Origin: Cherax quadricarinatus
Taxonomy: Eukaryota; Arthropoda; Malacostraca; Decapoda; Parastacidae
Length of the DNA stretch: 64,000 nucleotides
NCBI RefSeq assembly: GCF_038502225.1
Contig: NC_091301.1
Coordinates: 16,925,696-16,989,695, forward strand
Direction: 5' to 3'
Positions 25,252-36,715 of this stretch are shown here, in pieces; the stretch's first letter is position 1; every line of letters starts with the position of its first letter. The notes beneath the pieces are model-generated. The model saw only the letters and a program-made list of their open reading frames with translations, was not told where the DNA came from and did no database searches. The position numbers were made by a program, and so were the translations under genes.

Positions 25252-25505
25252 TAAGTGTCAGGGGTCCACGACTGTTCAACTGCCTTCCAACATACATAGG
25301 GAGGATTACTAATAGACCCCTGACTGTCTTCAAGAGGGAGCTGAACGGGCGCCTAAAATCAGTACCTGACAAGCTGGGCTGTAGGTCGTACGTTGGTTTG
25401 CGTGCGGCCAGCAGTAATAGCCTGGTCGATCAGGCTTTGATCCACTACGAGGCTTGGTCATGAACCGGGCCGAGGGGGCTTTGACCCCCGGAATACTCTC
25501 CAGGT
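25252..25505 (+). mobile_element. 3' end of another LINE family (tail TTGACCCCCGGAA)
   Basis: A frame reads RGPRLFNCLPTYIGRITNRP, then LTVFKRELNGRLKSVPD, the usual C-terminus of CR1/L2-like RT ORFs. It is followed by the tail ending GGGGGCTTTGACCCCCGGAATACTCTCCAGG. Related tails occur at 35690-35740 (plus strand) and 36545-36715 (minus strand). Confidence 0.75.
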
Positions 25506-25789
25506 ATTTAAATATGAGAGTGGTACCCAGAAAAAATCTTAAAGGAAAAATTTATTTATTGAAATGGAAAAAAATAAAGAAATATTGACATATATTTTTT
25601 AATATTTGATGGTGAGTACTAGAAAAGTTTATTTTTTTTTTTTAGAAAACTATAAGAAAGTTAGAAGAAAAATAAAATGACGTTAATTACAATAAAATAA
25701 GAACGTAAATAAAGTTTAGATATTTACAGAAGTCAACATTATATAAGGAGTCAGCAAAATCCTACAGTTACGAGAACTGTCTGATGGTG
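25506..25789. other. AT-rich unassigned sequence
   Basis: A- and T-rich with homopolymers; no feature supported. Confidence 0.4.
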
Positions 25790-26499
25790 ACGCTCTGGTA
25801 TATACATTAACATCGGTTATTTCCCACCGAGGCAGGGTGACCCAAAAAGAAAGAAAAATACTTTCACTGTCATTCAACACTTTCACCATCAATCATACAT
25901 AATCACTTTCTTTGCAGATGCGCTCAGATACGACAGTTTAGATATTCCTCCAAACTGCCAATATCACAAACCCTTCCTTTAAAGTGCAGGCATCGTACTT
26001 CCCATTTCCAGGACTCAAGTCCGGCTAATCGGTTTTCCTGAATCCCTTCACTAAATATTACCATGCTCACAATCCCAACAGATCGTCAGGTCCTATAAAC
26101 CATTCGTCTCCCTTCACTTTTATCCAACAAGCTCACGCGTGCTTGCTGGAAGTCCAGGCTCCCCGCCCACAAAACCTCATTTACCCTCTCCCTCCAACCT
26201 ATTAAGGGACGACCCCTACCCCGCCTTCTTTCCCCTTCAGATTTATACGCTCTCCAAGTCATTCTATTTTGTTCCATTCTTTCTAAATGACCAAACCACC
26301 TCAACAACCCCTCTTCAGCCCTCTGACTAATACTTTTAGTAACTCCACACCTCCTAATTTCCACACTCCGAATTCTCTGCATAATATTTACACCACACAT
26401 TGCCCTTAGACACGACATCTCCACTGCCTCCAGCCTCCTCCTCGCTGCAGCATCTACAACCCAAGCTTCACACCCACGCACACACACACTAGCGAACAA
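25790..26499 (-). mobile_element. RTE-like LINE 3' fragment with ORF C-terminus
   Basis: On the minus strand an open frame of 137 codons (26499 to 26086) carries VRGCEAWVVDAAARRRLEAV, EMSCLRAMCGV, LLRWFGHLERM and RRRGRGRPLIGWRERV. This is the C-terminal region typical of RTE/craniofacial-development-like LINE polyproteins, after the RT core. It is followed by about 290 bp of 3' UTR including GGGTCACCCTGCCTCGGTGGG. The upstream RT core is missing, so this is a 5'-truncated, inactive copy. Confidence 0.82.
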
Positions 26500-26650
26500 T
26501 TACACTCCTTGAGAATCAGAGATTTCCATATAAGCAACACAGAGGAAAAATTGCAGAGTCTGCGTCGCTCGTCGTGTAAGTATTCTCAGAAATAAGAATG
26601 ATTCGTCGGAGCGACGGAAAGTTGCTGCGGTTGCTGCTTCTTGTTGAGGG

Positions 26651-26746
<96 letters not shown>
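26651..26746. repeat. (GA)n microsatellite
   Basis: About 48 GA units. Confidence 0.96.
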
Positions 26747-26748
<2 letters not shown>

Positions 26749-26873
26749 TAATCAAAGAAGCAGGGAAGCGCGTGCTGGAAGATCAAAGAGAGAAAGGATA
26801 TCCAAGAGACAAATTTATATTGAAAGTTGAGACTGATCGAATTTGAGTGAGTATTTTCACCTGCTACTCTTCT

Positions 26874-26878
26874 AGCCA

Positions 26879-26931
<53 letters not shown>

Positions 26932-27284
26932 TCAGCCAGTCAGCCAGCCAGTCAGCCTGTCAGCCAGCCAGCCAGCCTGTCAGCCAGCCAGCCTGCCATA
27001 CAACCAGCCAGCCTGCCATACAGCCAACCAGCCAGCCTGCCATACAACCAGCCAGCCAGCCTGCCATACAGCCAGCCAGCCAGCCTGCCATACAGCCAGC
27101 CAGCCTGCCATACAGCCAGCCATCCAGCCAGCCAGCCAACCAGCCATCCAGCCAGCCTGCCATACAGCCAGCCAGACGGCCAGCCATCCAGCCAGCCATC
27201 CAGCCAGCCTGCCATACAGCCAGTCAGCCAGTCAGTCAGCCAGTCAGCCAGCCAGCCTCCCATACAACCAACCAACCAGCCTTA

Positions 27285-27326
<42 letters not shown>

Positions 27327-27572
27327 TAAAGCCAGCCATAAAGCCAGCTAACCGTCCATAAAGGCACTAACCAGTTATACAGACATCCAACTAGCTTGCT
27401 AGCCATACAGCCAACTAGCCAGCCATACAGCCAGCCATTCATAGAGCTAGACAGTAACACACCCAGACAGCTAGCAATCCAGCGAAACAGTCAACAATCT
27501 AACCATACAGCCAGCTAGCCAGACAGGCAATCATTCAGTCAAAACGCTAACCAGATAGCCATCCAGCCAACC
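26874..27572. repeat. (CCAG)n-derived minisatellite with CAGCCTGCCATACAGC higher-order unit
   Basis: Starts as near-pure CAGC/CCAG tetranucleotides and grades into longer units containing CTGCCATACAGCCAGC. Open frames on both strands (Gln-Pro-Ala-Ser repeats; Trp-Leu-Ala-Gly repeats) are repeat artefacts. Confidence 0.93.
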
Positions 27573-27723
27573 TATTCATTTTATAATTGCAACCGTTCTT
27601 TATTATTAAAATTATTAATAACAAGCAATAAACCCGTATGTGTTCAGCGCTTGCTTTTAACGCAGATCATTAGTAACACACTATTAGTAACACATTAGTA
27701 ACATTAGTAATACAACTATTGCA

Positions 27724-27898
27724 TCTAGAAAGTGACGTAGTGGAGACGGGAACCATACATAGCTTTAAGACGAGGCTTGACAAAGCTCATGGAGCAGGGA
27801 GAAAGAGGACCCAGTTGTGATCAGTGAAGAGGCGGGTCCAGGGGCTGTGAATCGACACTTGCAACCACAAATAGGTGAGTACAAATAGGTGAGTACAC
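27724..27898 (+). mobile_element. AC-tailed LINE, 3' end only
   Basis: From CTAGAAAGTGACGTAGTGGA to AAATAGGTGAGTACAAATAG plus GTGAGTACAC; closely matches 57145-57312. Here the AC repeat is reduced to the last bases and the 5' side has no AC tract. Confidence 0.88.
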
Positions 27899-27949
27899 GG
27901 TCGCCTTGTAAGAATTCCACGACGAGGGAATTACATGGAGTTTAAGGGA

Positions 27950-28035
27950 CACGTAAGTACCCCCGTCTTTACTCGACGGTCTGGAGTTTTGAGATTCTCT
28001 GATGGCGGGTTCTAACCCCGCCCGTGGTATGTTAT
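27950..28035 (+). repeat. tRNA-like SINE fragment
   Basis: Contains GCGGGTTCTAACCCCGCC, a canonical B-box with T-stem, preceded by a plausible anticodon-arm region. The acceptor stem is not complementary, so it is a SINE or tRNA pseudogene and not a tRNA gene. Confidence 0.5.
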
Positions 28036-28283
28036 TTTTTTACCCCTGTCTTCTAATAACATGTTGATTTTTCCACTATAATCAACCTTATCCATAATTA
28101 CTATCGCATTTACTTTGTTTGGTAAGGTGAACTGTGCTCAGACCTCTACGACACAATTATCCTCAGAGATTTGTTAAGTTATACCATGAATTAAGGAAAG
28201 ATCCTAGACTTCACCTTACGAAACAGAGCAAATACGGTAATAGAAGACTGGGAAACTTGTGTGCCTCTTAGAGTCTATCGATT

Positions 28284-28470
28284 ACACAAGGGTCGTAAAG
28301 GCTGTATGTAACCTGTTCTCCATTTACTACACAAGGGTCGTAAAGGCTGTATGTAACCTGTTCGCCATTTACTACACAAGGGTCGTAAAGGCTGTATGTC
28401 ACCTGTTCGCCATTTACTACACGAGGGTCATTAAGGCTATTTGTAACCTGTTCGCCACCTGGCATTACAC
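28284..28470. repeat. 45-bp tandem repeat, four copies
   Basis: Units start ACACAAGGGTCGTAAAGGCT at 28284, 28329 and 28374, with a diverged fourth from about 28419. The 45-bp period keeps both strands open, giving 15-residue repeats such as YTRVVKAVCNLFAIY. There is no other coding evidence. Confidence 0.9.
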
Positions 28471-28984
28471 GAGGGGTCATTAGTGCTTTATAATATTTAA
28501 CCTGTTTACCACGTCATGTATACTTTAATACTTATAATAGGGTTGAAAGTAAACTCAGTGTATATACACTAAGAGACATACACCTCACGTTGTCTCCAGC
28601 TTTGGAAACACTACCTCGTTGTTGTTCTTGTTATTATTATTGTTGTCGTTGTTTTCTCCCTTGAGGGAATTAACACTCAAGGTGGTGTCATTACAAGACT
28701 AAAGTCTATAATATATGATAGTGTTCCTACAAGCCTGTGCAAATTATTCCTACCGTAGCACAAGTAATCCACTTTCGAATTACACCAAATGTCATCTCTC
28801 AGGGAGTTCCGTAATACTCTGTGGAACTTCAGCGCTGTGTTATCCCTCAGTGATTCACGTAATTCCACTTGCTTCTTGTTAAACACTTTATGCTACACAA
28901 CTTGGAGATTATAACGTGGAGATAGAAGAAAAATTGGGTGGGATAAACCACCACACAATGATGTTTCGAGAGGGTTGAAGAAGC
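28471..28984. other. Unassigned intergenic sequence
   Basis: Includes a short TTGTT/ATT-rich stretch near 28620. No gene supported. Confidence 0.4.
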
Positions 28985-29075
28985 ATGATACCAGCGTGAT
29001 ACCAGCATGATACCAGCATGATACCAGCATGATAAAAACATACCAGCATGATACCAGCATGATAAACATACTTCA
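28985..29075. repeat. 11-bp repeat (CATGATACCAG)
   Basis: About seven units of CATGATACCAG with two slightly altered ones containing AAAAACAT. Confidence 0.85.
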
Positions 29076-29654
29076 TCCCACTTGTAAAGTGTAGCTGACA
29101 CTTCAGCACATTCCTAGTGTGGCTGACACTTCACAACACTCCTAATGTGTGGTTGTCCCTTCAACACACTCCTAGAATATGACTTACGTTTCAACGCACT
29201 CCTCAAGTGTGTGGCTGTCATTTCAACGCTCTCCTAGAATATGACACCTTCACTTGAAGACTAAAACTGGACATTGTCTCTCTGAGCACACGCCAACGGT
29301 ATGCACAAGGCAGGATTCCTGATGCTGGAATGCAGCTCTCTGCTGCCTCCACCATGACGACTTCTTCAAAGGAAAGTGAATTATCCATCACTGGGATGCT
29401 TTTGTGAGTTTCTTTGTGTCAGAAGTCGCTACATCACTCACATACCAAACTCCAGTGCTCGGTAGGACGAAATTTTGACTTTTGTTTCTTGGGAGGATGA
29501 AGTCTTGGATGCAATAATTTTTGGAGTTGCTTGATATGACGGAGATGAATTTTATGAAGAGTTAGTCTGTACTCTGAGAGGTATTTAGGGAGAGAGAGAT
29601 ATATGTGGAAGTACAGGATACTATAGGAAACGTTTTACGGTCTATATTGAGCTA
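29076..29654. repeat. Degenerate CACTTCAACACACTCCTA repeat and unassigned sequence
   Basis: From 29090 to 29240, four or five irregular 45-50-bp units alternate CACTTCAACACACTCCTA and GTGTGGCTGTC. The rest is unassigned. Confidence 0.5.
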
Positions 29655-29735
29655 ATATTTTTTACGTAGGAAGGGGAATCGATCCGTGGCCTGAGACACG
29701 CGATACCGTCAAGGAACCGGCCAAGTCAGTGAGTG
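29655..29735 (-). repeat. tRNA-like SINE fragment
   Basis: On the minus strand, CACGGATCGATTCCCC resembles a B-box/T-arm and is preceded by a D-arm-like CTTGACGGTATCGCG segment. No complete cloverleaf. Confidence 0.4.
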
Positions 29736-29995
29736 CACATTACTTTCCCTACCTTGACCAGGGAAACCGGTTAAGTGGACTTGGATTTTAGAGGTGAAAA
29801 GTACAGTGCTTGCACTCTGGATTAGGGGTGAGGGAGTTGCACTCTTAGAGGGTCCTTTGAATTATGGTGCGTACACACTTGTGGCAAGACAGCTCTTGCA
29901 TGAGAGATGGTGCGTGCTTTTCCTTTTCCTTATGCGTCACCCTAAAATGATGGGAGACAGCCGGTGGGCTAAAAATAAATGAAAATAATATCTTG

Positions 29996-29998
<3 letters not shown>

Positions 29999-30033
<35 letters not shown>

Positions 30034-30046
30034 ACACATACACACA

Positions 30047-30098
<52 letters not shown>
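29999..30098. repeat. (CA)n microsatellite with ATAC interruptions
   Basis: About 50 CA units interrupted by three ATA steps. Confidence 0.95.
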
Positions 30099-30099
<1 letters not shown>

Positions 30100-30439
30100 A
30101 CATAATCATTAAATGGACCTATTTGACGTGACATTATTATGAAGCTGTGTGGGAGGCACTCTTAATTGATTATAGGAAAATTATAGCCTTAATATATGTA
30201 CCTTATGTAATTACACTAAATTATTAGAGGAAAAATTTTTACATCGATGATGGAGTTGATTACTTTGTCGTTATACGTTATATATCAACACGTGAAGATA
30301 TATTGTGTGTGGCAAAGGGTGACCACTCACGCTGTGGTAATTTTATTAATGTGAGGTGCAAGGAATGGTGGGGGCTCGATCCTGCGTTCAATTATCAACA
30401 AGACAGATGCTGAAAAAAATTAACTTTTCGTAGCTCGCA
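30099..30439. other. Unassigned AT-rich sequence
   Basis: No gene or repeat recognised. Confidence 0.4.
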
Positions 30440-30810
30440 ATATTGACTCTCCATAGAGAGTGAAAGTCACAATACCCTGGCTGGGAGAATTCACATCTAT
30501 CTTACAATACCCTGGCTGGGAGAATTCACGGTTATCGTACAATACAGTGGCTGGAAGAATTCGTATCTAACCCACAATACCGAGGCTGGCACAATTCACA
30601 ACCCACAATACGATGTCTGGAATTATTCCCAACCACCAACAATACCGTGACTCGAGCAATTACAGTCCACAATATTTTTGCCGGAACAATTCATAACTCA
30701 CCTAAAGTTTTGAGAAAAAACTCTAGGAGACGTTTCGGTCCACCCTAGACTATTATCAAGTCCTGAGTGACTTGATAATGATCCAGAACGGACCAAAATG
30801 TCAAAGTAAA
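30440..30810. repeat. Dispersed repeat: ~40-bp units plus palindromic segment
   Basis: Six or so degenerate units of CACAATACC.TGGCTGG.A and AATTCACA, then GACGTTTCGGTCCACCCTAG pairing imperfectly with GATCCAGAACGGACCAAAAT around ATTATCAAGTC/GACTTGATAAT. Fragments of the same repeat appear at 33585-33690, 35930-36050 and 37455-37500. Confidence 0.65.
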
Positions 30811-30847
30811 TTAGTTTCAAAATAACTTCTTATCTCATCCACTACTC

Positions 30848-32829
30848 CACAAACATCCAGGATGGACTCACACAAACATCCAGGATGGACTCACACAAAC
30901 ATCCAGGATGGACTCACACAAACATCCAGGATGGACTCACGCAAACATCCACGATGGACTCACACAAACATCCAGGATGGACTCACACAAACATCCACGA
31001 TGGACTCACGCAAACATCCACGATGGACTCACGCAAACATCCACGATGGACTCACGCAAACATCCACGATGGACTCGCACGAACATCCAGAATGGACTCA
31101 CACAAACATCCAGGATGGACTCACACAAATATCCAGGATGGACTCACGCAAACATCCAGGATGGACTCACACGAACATCCACAATGGACTCACACAAACA
31201 TACACGATGGACTCACACAAACATCCAGGATGGACTCACGCAAACATCCACGATGGACTCGCACGAACATCCAGAATGGACTCACGCAAACATCCACGAT
31301 GGACTCGCACGAACATCCAGAATGGACTCACACAAACATCCAGGATGGACTCACACAAATATCCAGGATGGACTCACACAAATATCCAGGATGGACTCAC
31401 ACGAACATCCACAATGAACTCACACAAACATCCACAATGGACTCACACAAACATCCAGGATGGACTCACGCAAACATCCAGGATGGACTCACACAAACAT
31501 CCAGGATGGACTCACACAAACATCCAGGATGGACTCACACAAACATCCAGGATGGACTCACACAAACATCCAGGATGGACTCGCACAAGCATACAGGATG
31601 GACTCACACGAACATCCACAATGGACTCACACAAACATCCAGGATGGACTCACGCAAACATCCAGGATGGACTCACGCAAACATCCAGGATGGACTCACG
31701 CAAACATCCAGGATGGACTCACACAAACATCCAGGATGGACTCACACAAACATCCAGGATGGACTCGCACAAGCATCCAGGATGGACTCACACGAACATC
31801 CACGATGGACTCACACAAACATCCAGGATGGACTCACGCAAACATCCAGGATGGACTCACGCAAACATCCAGGATGGACTCACGCAAACATCCAGGATGG
31901 ACTCACACAAACATCCAGGATGGACTCACACAAACATCCAGGATGGACTCACACAAACATCCAGGATGGACTCACACAAACATCCAGGATGGACTCACAC
32001 AAACATCCAGTATGGACTCACACAAACATCCAGGATGGACTCACACAAACATCCAGGATGGACTCACACAAACATCCAGGATGGACTCACACAAACATCC
32101 AGGATGGACTCACACAAACATTCAGGATTGACTCACACAAACATCCAGGATGGACTCACACAAACATCCAGGATGGACTCACACAAACATCCAGGATGGA
32201 CTCACACAAACATCCACGATGGACTCACACAAACATCCACGATGGATTCACACAAACATCCAGAAAGGACTTACACAAACATCCAGGATGGACTCACACA
32301 AACATCCAGGATGGACTCGCACAAGCATCCAGGATGGACTCACACGAACATCCACAATGGACTCACACAAACATCCAGGATGGACTAGCACAAACATCCA
32401 CAATGGACTCACACGAACATCCACAATGGACTCACACGAACATTCACAATGGACTCACGCAAACATCCAGGATAGACTCACACAAACATCCAGGATGGAC
32501 TCACGCAAACATCCACGATGGACTCACGCAAACATCCACGATGGACTCACACGAACATTCACAATGGACTCACACAAACATCCAGGATGGACTCACACAA
32601 ACATCCATGATGGACTCACACAAATATCCAGGATGAACTCACACAAACATCCAGAATGGACTCACACAAACATGCAGGATGGACTCACACAAGCATCCAC
32701 GATGGACTCTCACGAACATCCAGGATGGACTCACACAAACATCCAGGATGGACTCACACAAACATCCAGGATGGACTCACACAAACATCCAGGATAGACT
32801 CACACAAACATCCAGGATGGACTCACGCA
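30848..32829. repeat. 23-bp minisatellite, about 86 copies
   Basis: Unit ATCCAGGATGGACTCACACA plus AAC (23 bp). Variants are AGGATGG/ACGATGG/ACAATGG and CACAAAC/CGCAAAC/CACGAAC. The period of 23 and a stop-free unit create overlapping open frames of 500-580 codons in all three phases. These are not credible proteins. Confidence 0.96.
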
Positions 32830-33047
32830 TACGGCTCATAAGACATATATACGACACCGCTAGTGAAAGGGTTAACTTCACACCTCTTGCCAACTCCCAA
32901 GAATTCACATCTCTTACAACCCCATACTGAGTTTTTGTTTCAGATACATAAACACATTCCTAATCTTGTATAACCTATCGTTTTTGTAAGATCTTGTCTG
33001 ATAAGTGTTGCATACGTGACAATAGGATAAATTGGTTCACTGGAAAA

Positions 33048-33142
33048 ATATCCACGATGGACTCGCACGAACATCCACGATGGATTCGCACGAACATCCA
33101 CGATGGATTCGCAAGAACATCCACGATGGACTCGCACGAACA
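33048..33142. repeat. Detached four-unit block of the 23-bp repeat
   Basis: Units ATCCACGATGGACTCGCACG plus AAC, separated from the main array by about 220 bp of unrelated sequence. Confidence 0.9.
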
Positions 33143-33579
33143 TGCAACAACTCTCGGAGCTAACGAACGAAAGTGAAAGGAAGTTTATGTCATTCATCAG
33201 GTTATTTCTTCATCAGGTCACGAGTCCTGACTCACTGGACACAATACTAACCACCAGAGTATATAAACCGAGAAATGTATGTCTCTCAATGTATATACAC
33301 TGAGAATTTACTTTAATTCATATTTCAGTGGAGTTAAGTATTTTTGACATGTTTCGTACAAGTCAAATACAACCTTAATGTCCCTCGTGCAATCGATAGA
33401 CTTCAACCCTAATAAACCATGACAACCCCTTGATCACCAAGGCTAAATACTTCTCCAATAATAATTGGTCATTTACAGAGAGAAGGTTATATAATTAAAG
33501 GTTTGTGTGAGACCTGGGAGTAACAAGGAACAACAACAGAGGTGTACACAGATAACCCTTCCCTTCGCGCCTCTGTGTG
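33143..33579. other. Unassigned sequence
   Basis: No gene recognised between the minisatellite remnant and the next dispersed repeat. Confidence 0.4.
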
Positions 33580-33690
33580 ATCAGATAATGGTCCAGGTAT
33601 GACGGAAATGTCGTCATAAGCTTCATGCTCCTATGTGCGGGTTAACTGTGTATTGTTCCAGTCACGGTATTGTGACTTCATATTTTTAAT
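33580..33690. repeat. Dispersed repeat fragment (GTATTGTTCCAGTCACGGT)
   Basis: Shares TAATGGTCCAGG, GACGGAAATGTCGTC and TGTATTGTTCCAGTCACGGT with the repeat at 30440-30810 and 35930-36050. Confidence 0.65.
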
Positions 33691-33719
33691 TATGGGGTAA
33701 GTACACTGCTTTGTCCAGC

Positions 33720-34005
33720 AGGCACGATATTACCTCAGGGGATACTCTCTCAGGTACAGGGATACTCAGAGACAGGGATACTCACTTCGGAATAATGACA
33801 CCTATTCCTGGCGAGGACTCTCATTCCAGGGGAAAGGCTGCCCACTCAGGGACAAGGATACCTTCTCAGGGACAACAATACCCACTCAGGGAAATGGATG
33901 CCCACTCAGGGACAAGCATACTCACTCAGGGACAAGGATACCCATTCAGGAACAAGATTACCTTCTCAGGGACAAAGTTACCCCACTCAGGGTCAAGTCT
34001 ACCCA
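33720..34005. repeat. Degenerate 18-bp repeat (CTCAGGGACAAGGATACC)
   Basis: About 15 imperfect units; the open frame across it is repeat-derived. Confidence 0.8.
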
Positions 34006-34254
34006 CTCTTCCTTTCTCCTCTTCCTAACCTCTCCCTTTAATCGTCTTCCTTTCCTCTATCCTCTTCCCTTCTCTCCTCCTCCCCCTGTTCCTCTCCCTC
34101 TCTTTTCATTTTCTCATCAAACTTCCACACCTGCGTACTATTACCTCTTTCACAATTTTTTCAAACCTACCCAAAGAAACCAAGACTTGATAAAACAAAA
34201 AAAACAGAAATTCATTACAGGAGGGAACACTGGAGCATCATTGTGCCTCTGGGT
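34006..34254. other. Pyrimidine-rich then unassigned sequence
   Basis: CT-rich stretch to about 34110, then nothing recognisable. Confidence 0.4.
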
Positions 34255-34565
34255 ATCCTGGTAGATGGAGGTAAACTCCACCAGTGACCAGAGGAAGTAA
34301 ACCCCACCAGTGACCAGAGAAAGCAAACTATACCAGCGACCAGGGAAAGTATACTATTAGCGACTACTGAAAGTAAACTACTAGCTACCAGAGGAAGTAA
34401 ACCTCGCCTGAGGGTGAAGCCTGTTCAGAGACGAAAAGTCTCAATGATGTAAACAATACGAACCACCGGAGTAAGCAAACTGTACCAACTATCAGAAGAG
34501 AGCAAGCAAACTCGACGAGCCACCAGAGAAGAGAGAACAAACTCTACCAGCGACCAGGAAAGGTA
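34255..34565. repeat. Degenerate ~27-bp repeat (GTAAACYCCACCAGTGACCA)
   Basis: Imperfect units with AGAGGAAGTAAAC and CCAGCGACCAG blocks, decaying towards 34560. Confidence 0.65.
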
Positions 34566-34869
34566 AAAAAAAAAAAACTGCTCCTCTGGGCCCAACTCCG
34601 CCCAAACTTCAAAGAGGAAAACTGACAGAAATTTAAGCTCTATTGAACAAGGGAGGAAAAAACTTAAATATCTTTTACAACAAGTTGGAACAAGAGGAAT
34701 AAAAGACTAGAGGAGCCGGAGAACACACGAACGTGTGTGTCTACATCTGTATGTGCGCATGAAGTCGTGAAGGTGTCAAGATAGGTAAATACGTACACGA
34801 GAATGTTCACACACATTTATGAATGCGCAGGACCTACCAGGGAAGGGGGGGCAGAGGGAACAACCTGAT

Positions 34870-34955
34870 ATTTAAATGTTCGCGGATGATGTAAAACTAA
34901 GCAGGTTTATCCATAAGGAGGACGACTCAGCTCCTATAGTTAAAAATTAGACACT
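34870..34955 (+). mobile_element. LINE reverse-transcriptase scrap
   Basis: TTCGCGGATGATGTAAAACT encodes FADDVKL, the RT catalytic box, followed by SRFIHKEDDSA as in CR1-like RTs. Flanks do not continue the domain. Confidence 0.6.
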
Positions 34956-35079
34956 GCACACATGCACGCATGTATTATATGTTAAATACAGAAACTGAAA
35001 AACAGCATACCAGCGCTTTGACAACTACAAAGAATAATTGCAATTGAGCAGTGTGATTTCCCACAAACTCCTGGAATGG

Positions 35080-35395
35080 GAAAACCGTAGCCGGATGGAC
35101 ACTTGCCGACAGACAATTAACGGAAGGACAACTGGCCGAACGTACATTGCGCCAAGAACTATTTGGACGAACGAACAATAAACCGCACGGATAATTAGGT
35201 TAGGTTTATTTTTATAGCCTTTTTAATTTTTTAGTTTTATTTCTTCCTTTTATTGTATGGGAAACATGCTGTGATGAATGCCAATTCGGCCATATGTTTA
35301 TTCGTGAAATGTCCGTCGGTGAAATGTCCGCTCGGTCAAACGTCCTTCGGTGAGATACCCGTCGGCGAAGTGTCCGTCAGCCAAATGTCCAGGAA
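35080..35395. repeat. Degenerate AAATGTCCGTCGGTGA repeats, both orientations
   Basis: GACACTTGCCGACAG and GGACAACTGGCCGAACG units occur near 35095-35170 and AAATGTCCGTCGGTG units at 35305-35390. They are separated by a TTAGGTTAGG-containing AT-rich stretch. Confidence 0.5.
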
Positions 35396-35449
35396 AGCAC
35401 AGAGGCAAATAAAATTCTGTGGAAGACTGAGCAGACGCCAACAATAGTA

Positions 35450-35740
35450 CCAATATCAAGAACAAAAAGGAATAACAGAAGGGAGACGTAGTGATAAGAG
35501 TGGACGAACCAGGATGAGAAAGGTAATACTCGAGGTACCCCGGGGCTCATTACTTGGACCATTACTTTTCTTTACACAAACGAGTGACGAAGGCGACTGA
35601 ATCTGGGAAGGATTATTTTCAGGTGACGCAAAGTTAATTAGAATAATAAATGTGGAACGAACACTTAGCCTGGTCATGGAACGAGCCACGGGGGCGTTGA
35701 CCCCCGGAACACCTCTCCAGCTACACTCCAGGTGGTCTTC
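35450..35740 (+). mobile_element. Decayed LINE RT and 3' tail
   Basis: A broken frame reads EVPRGSLLGPLLFF, then FSGDAKLIRI, corresponding to the GVPQGSVLGPLLF and FADDTKL boxes with the catalytic Asp pair damaged. It runs into the GGGGGCGTTGACCCCCGGAA tail of the same family as 25252-25505. Confidence 0.7.
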
Positions 35741-35929
35741 CTGCAAAAATGGCGAAACAAGTGCAAGGTAATTTAAGGCCGGATGAAGGAAGACCATAAA
35801 CCACACAGCTCACCAAGTCCGAAACTACTAATATAGAGCAAATAGAAAAATATGAGCGTGAACATTTTACGTATTAGTGGAAGTGCACATAAACCAGTCA
35901 CCAACAACAAGAACTTAGGAAAGAAATCG
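35741..35929. other. Unassigned sequence
   Basis: No feature recognised. Confidence 0.4.
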
Positions 35930-36050
35930 TATGACGACGTTTCAGTCCGTTCTGGAAAGCTGTCAGATCACAACAATGGTCCAGCGCGGACCGAAACTTC
36001 CTGATTGCAGGTTCTTTGTGAATTGTTCTAGTCACGGTATTGTGGGTTTT
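35930..36050. repeat. Dispersed palindromic repeat fragment
   Basis: GACGTTTCAGTCCGTTCTGG and GGTCCAGCGCGGACCGAAAC are imperfect complements. They are followed by GAATTGTTCTAGTCACGGTA, as at 30440-30810 and 33580-33690. Confidence 0.65.
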
Positions 36051-36299
36051 CCCCCATAAACTCCATAAAATCGGCAGTCTACCTCAGGACTGTCTTCAAG
36101 AACCATATGATAATTCCTAAGGACTTTCTACCCGAACTACATTAGAGTTATTGAAGGTTAAGAAGCAACAACACTAAGGTAACACCTATCCTGGAGTGTT
36201 CGGCATCGTGAGCTCCAGAGGTTAACAAAAATGTGACTAGTGTAGGAGCTGAGGGATATAAATTAATGATGAAAGATTAAAGATAGTGAGCCCATTAAT

Positions 36300-36544
36300 C
36301 TTAGAAGAGAGAAGAGCCAGAGAATATTTGTTTACGGCGTAAACCGTACTCAGAAGTTTTGTTATGGTGGAATGCAAGAGTCTAACTCAAAGCACAGGAG
36401 AGTCAGGGAATGAATGGAAGCTAAAAATTTCAGGTGATGTTAGGAAATTCTTTAGTTATAGGGAAGCAAATGAGTGGAATGAACTAGCCCTCCGACGAGA
36501 CATGTCCGAAACTAGAGAGAGTGCAGAGACACACGAAGAAACGA
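36300..36544 (+). mobile_element. LINE C-terminal remnant
   Basis: A frame reads GNEWKLKISGDVRKFFSYRE then ANEWNELA, matching the RDVRKYFFSHRVVRKWNSL-type C-terminal region of the AC-tailed LINE. It is interrupted at about 36545 by an opposite-strand LINE tail. Confidence 0.6.
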
Positions 36545-36715
36545 TTTCTGGAGTCTACCTGGGTGTTCCGGGAGTCAACGCCCCCGCGACCGGTCCATGA
36601 CCAGGCTTCGCGGTGGATCAAGACCTGATTAACCAGGCTGCTACTGCCTGCCGCACGCAAACCGACGTACTAACCACAGCCTGGCTGGTCCTAAGAAAAA
36701 TTAGTTCCAAAGAAA
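36545..36715 (-). mobile_element. LINE tail (CCCCCGGAA family), minus strand
   Basis: Contains the complement of the GGGGGCGTTGACTCCCGGAA tail, plus a region matching 25370-25480 (GTTTGCGTGCGG, TGGTTAATCAGGTC). Confidence 0.75.

Noticed and set aside
26847..27460. Gln-Pro-Ala-Ser and Trp-Leu-Ala-Gly frames
   Set aside because: Translation of CAGC-type repeat on either strand.
28259..28483. 15-residue repeat peptide YTRVVKAVCNLFAIY
   Set aside because: Only four 45-bp units, open on both strands, unit four already diverged; no sign of selection.
30862..32797. Overlapping 500-580-codon frames in the 23-bp array
   Set aside because: Stop-free unit with a period not divisible by 3; every frame is open, with no codon bias or context.
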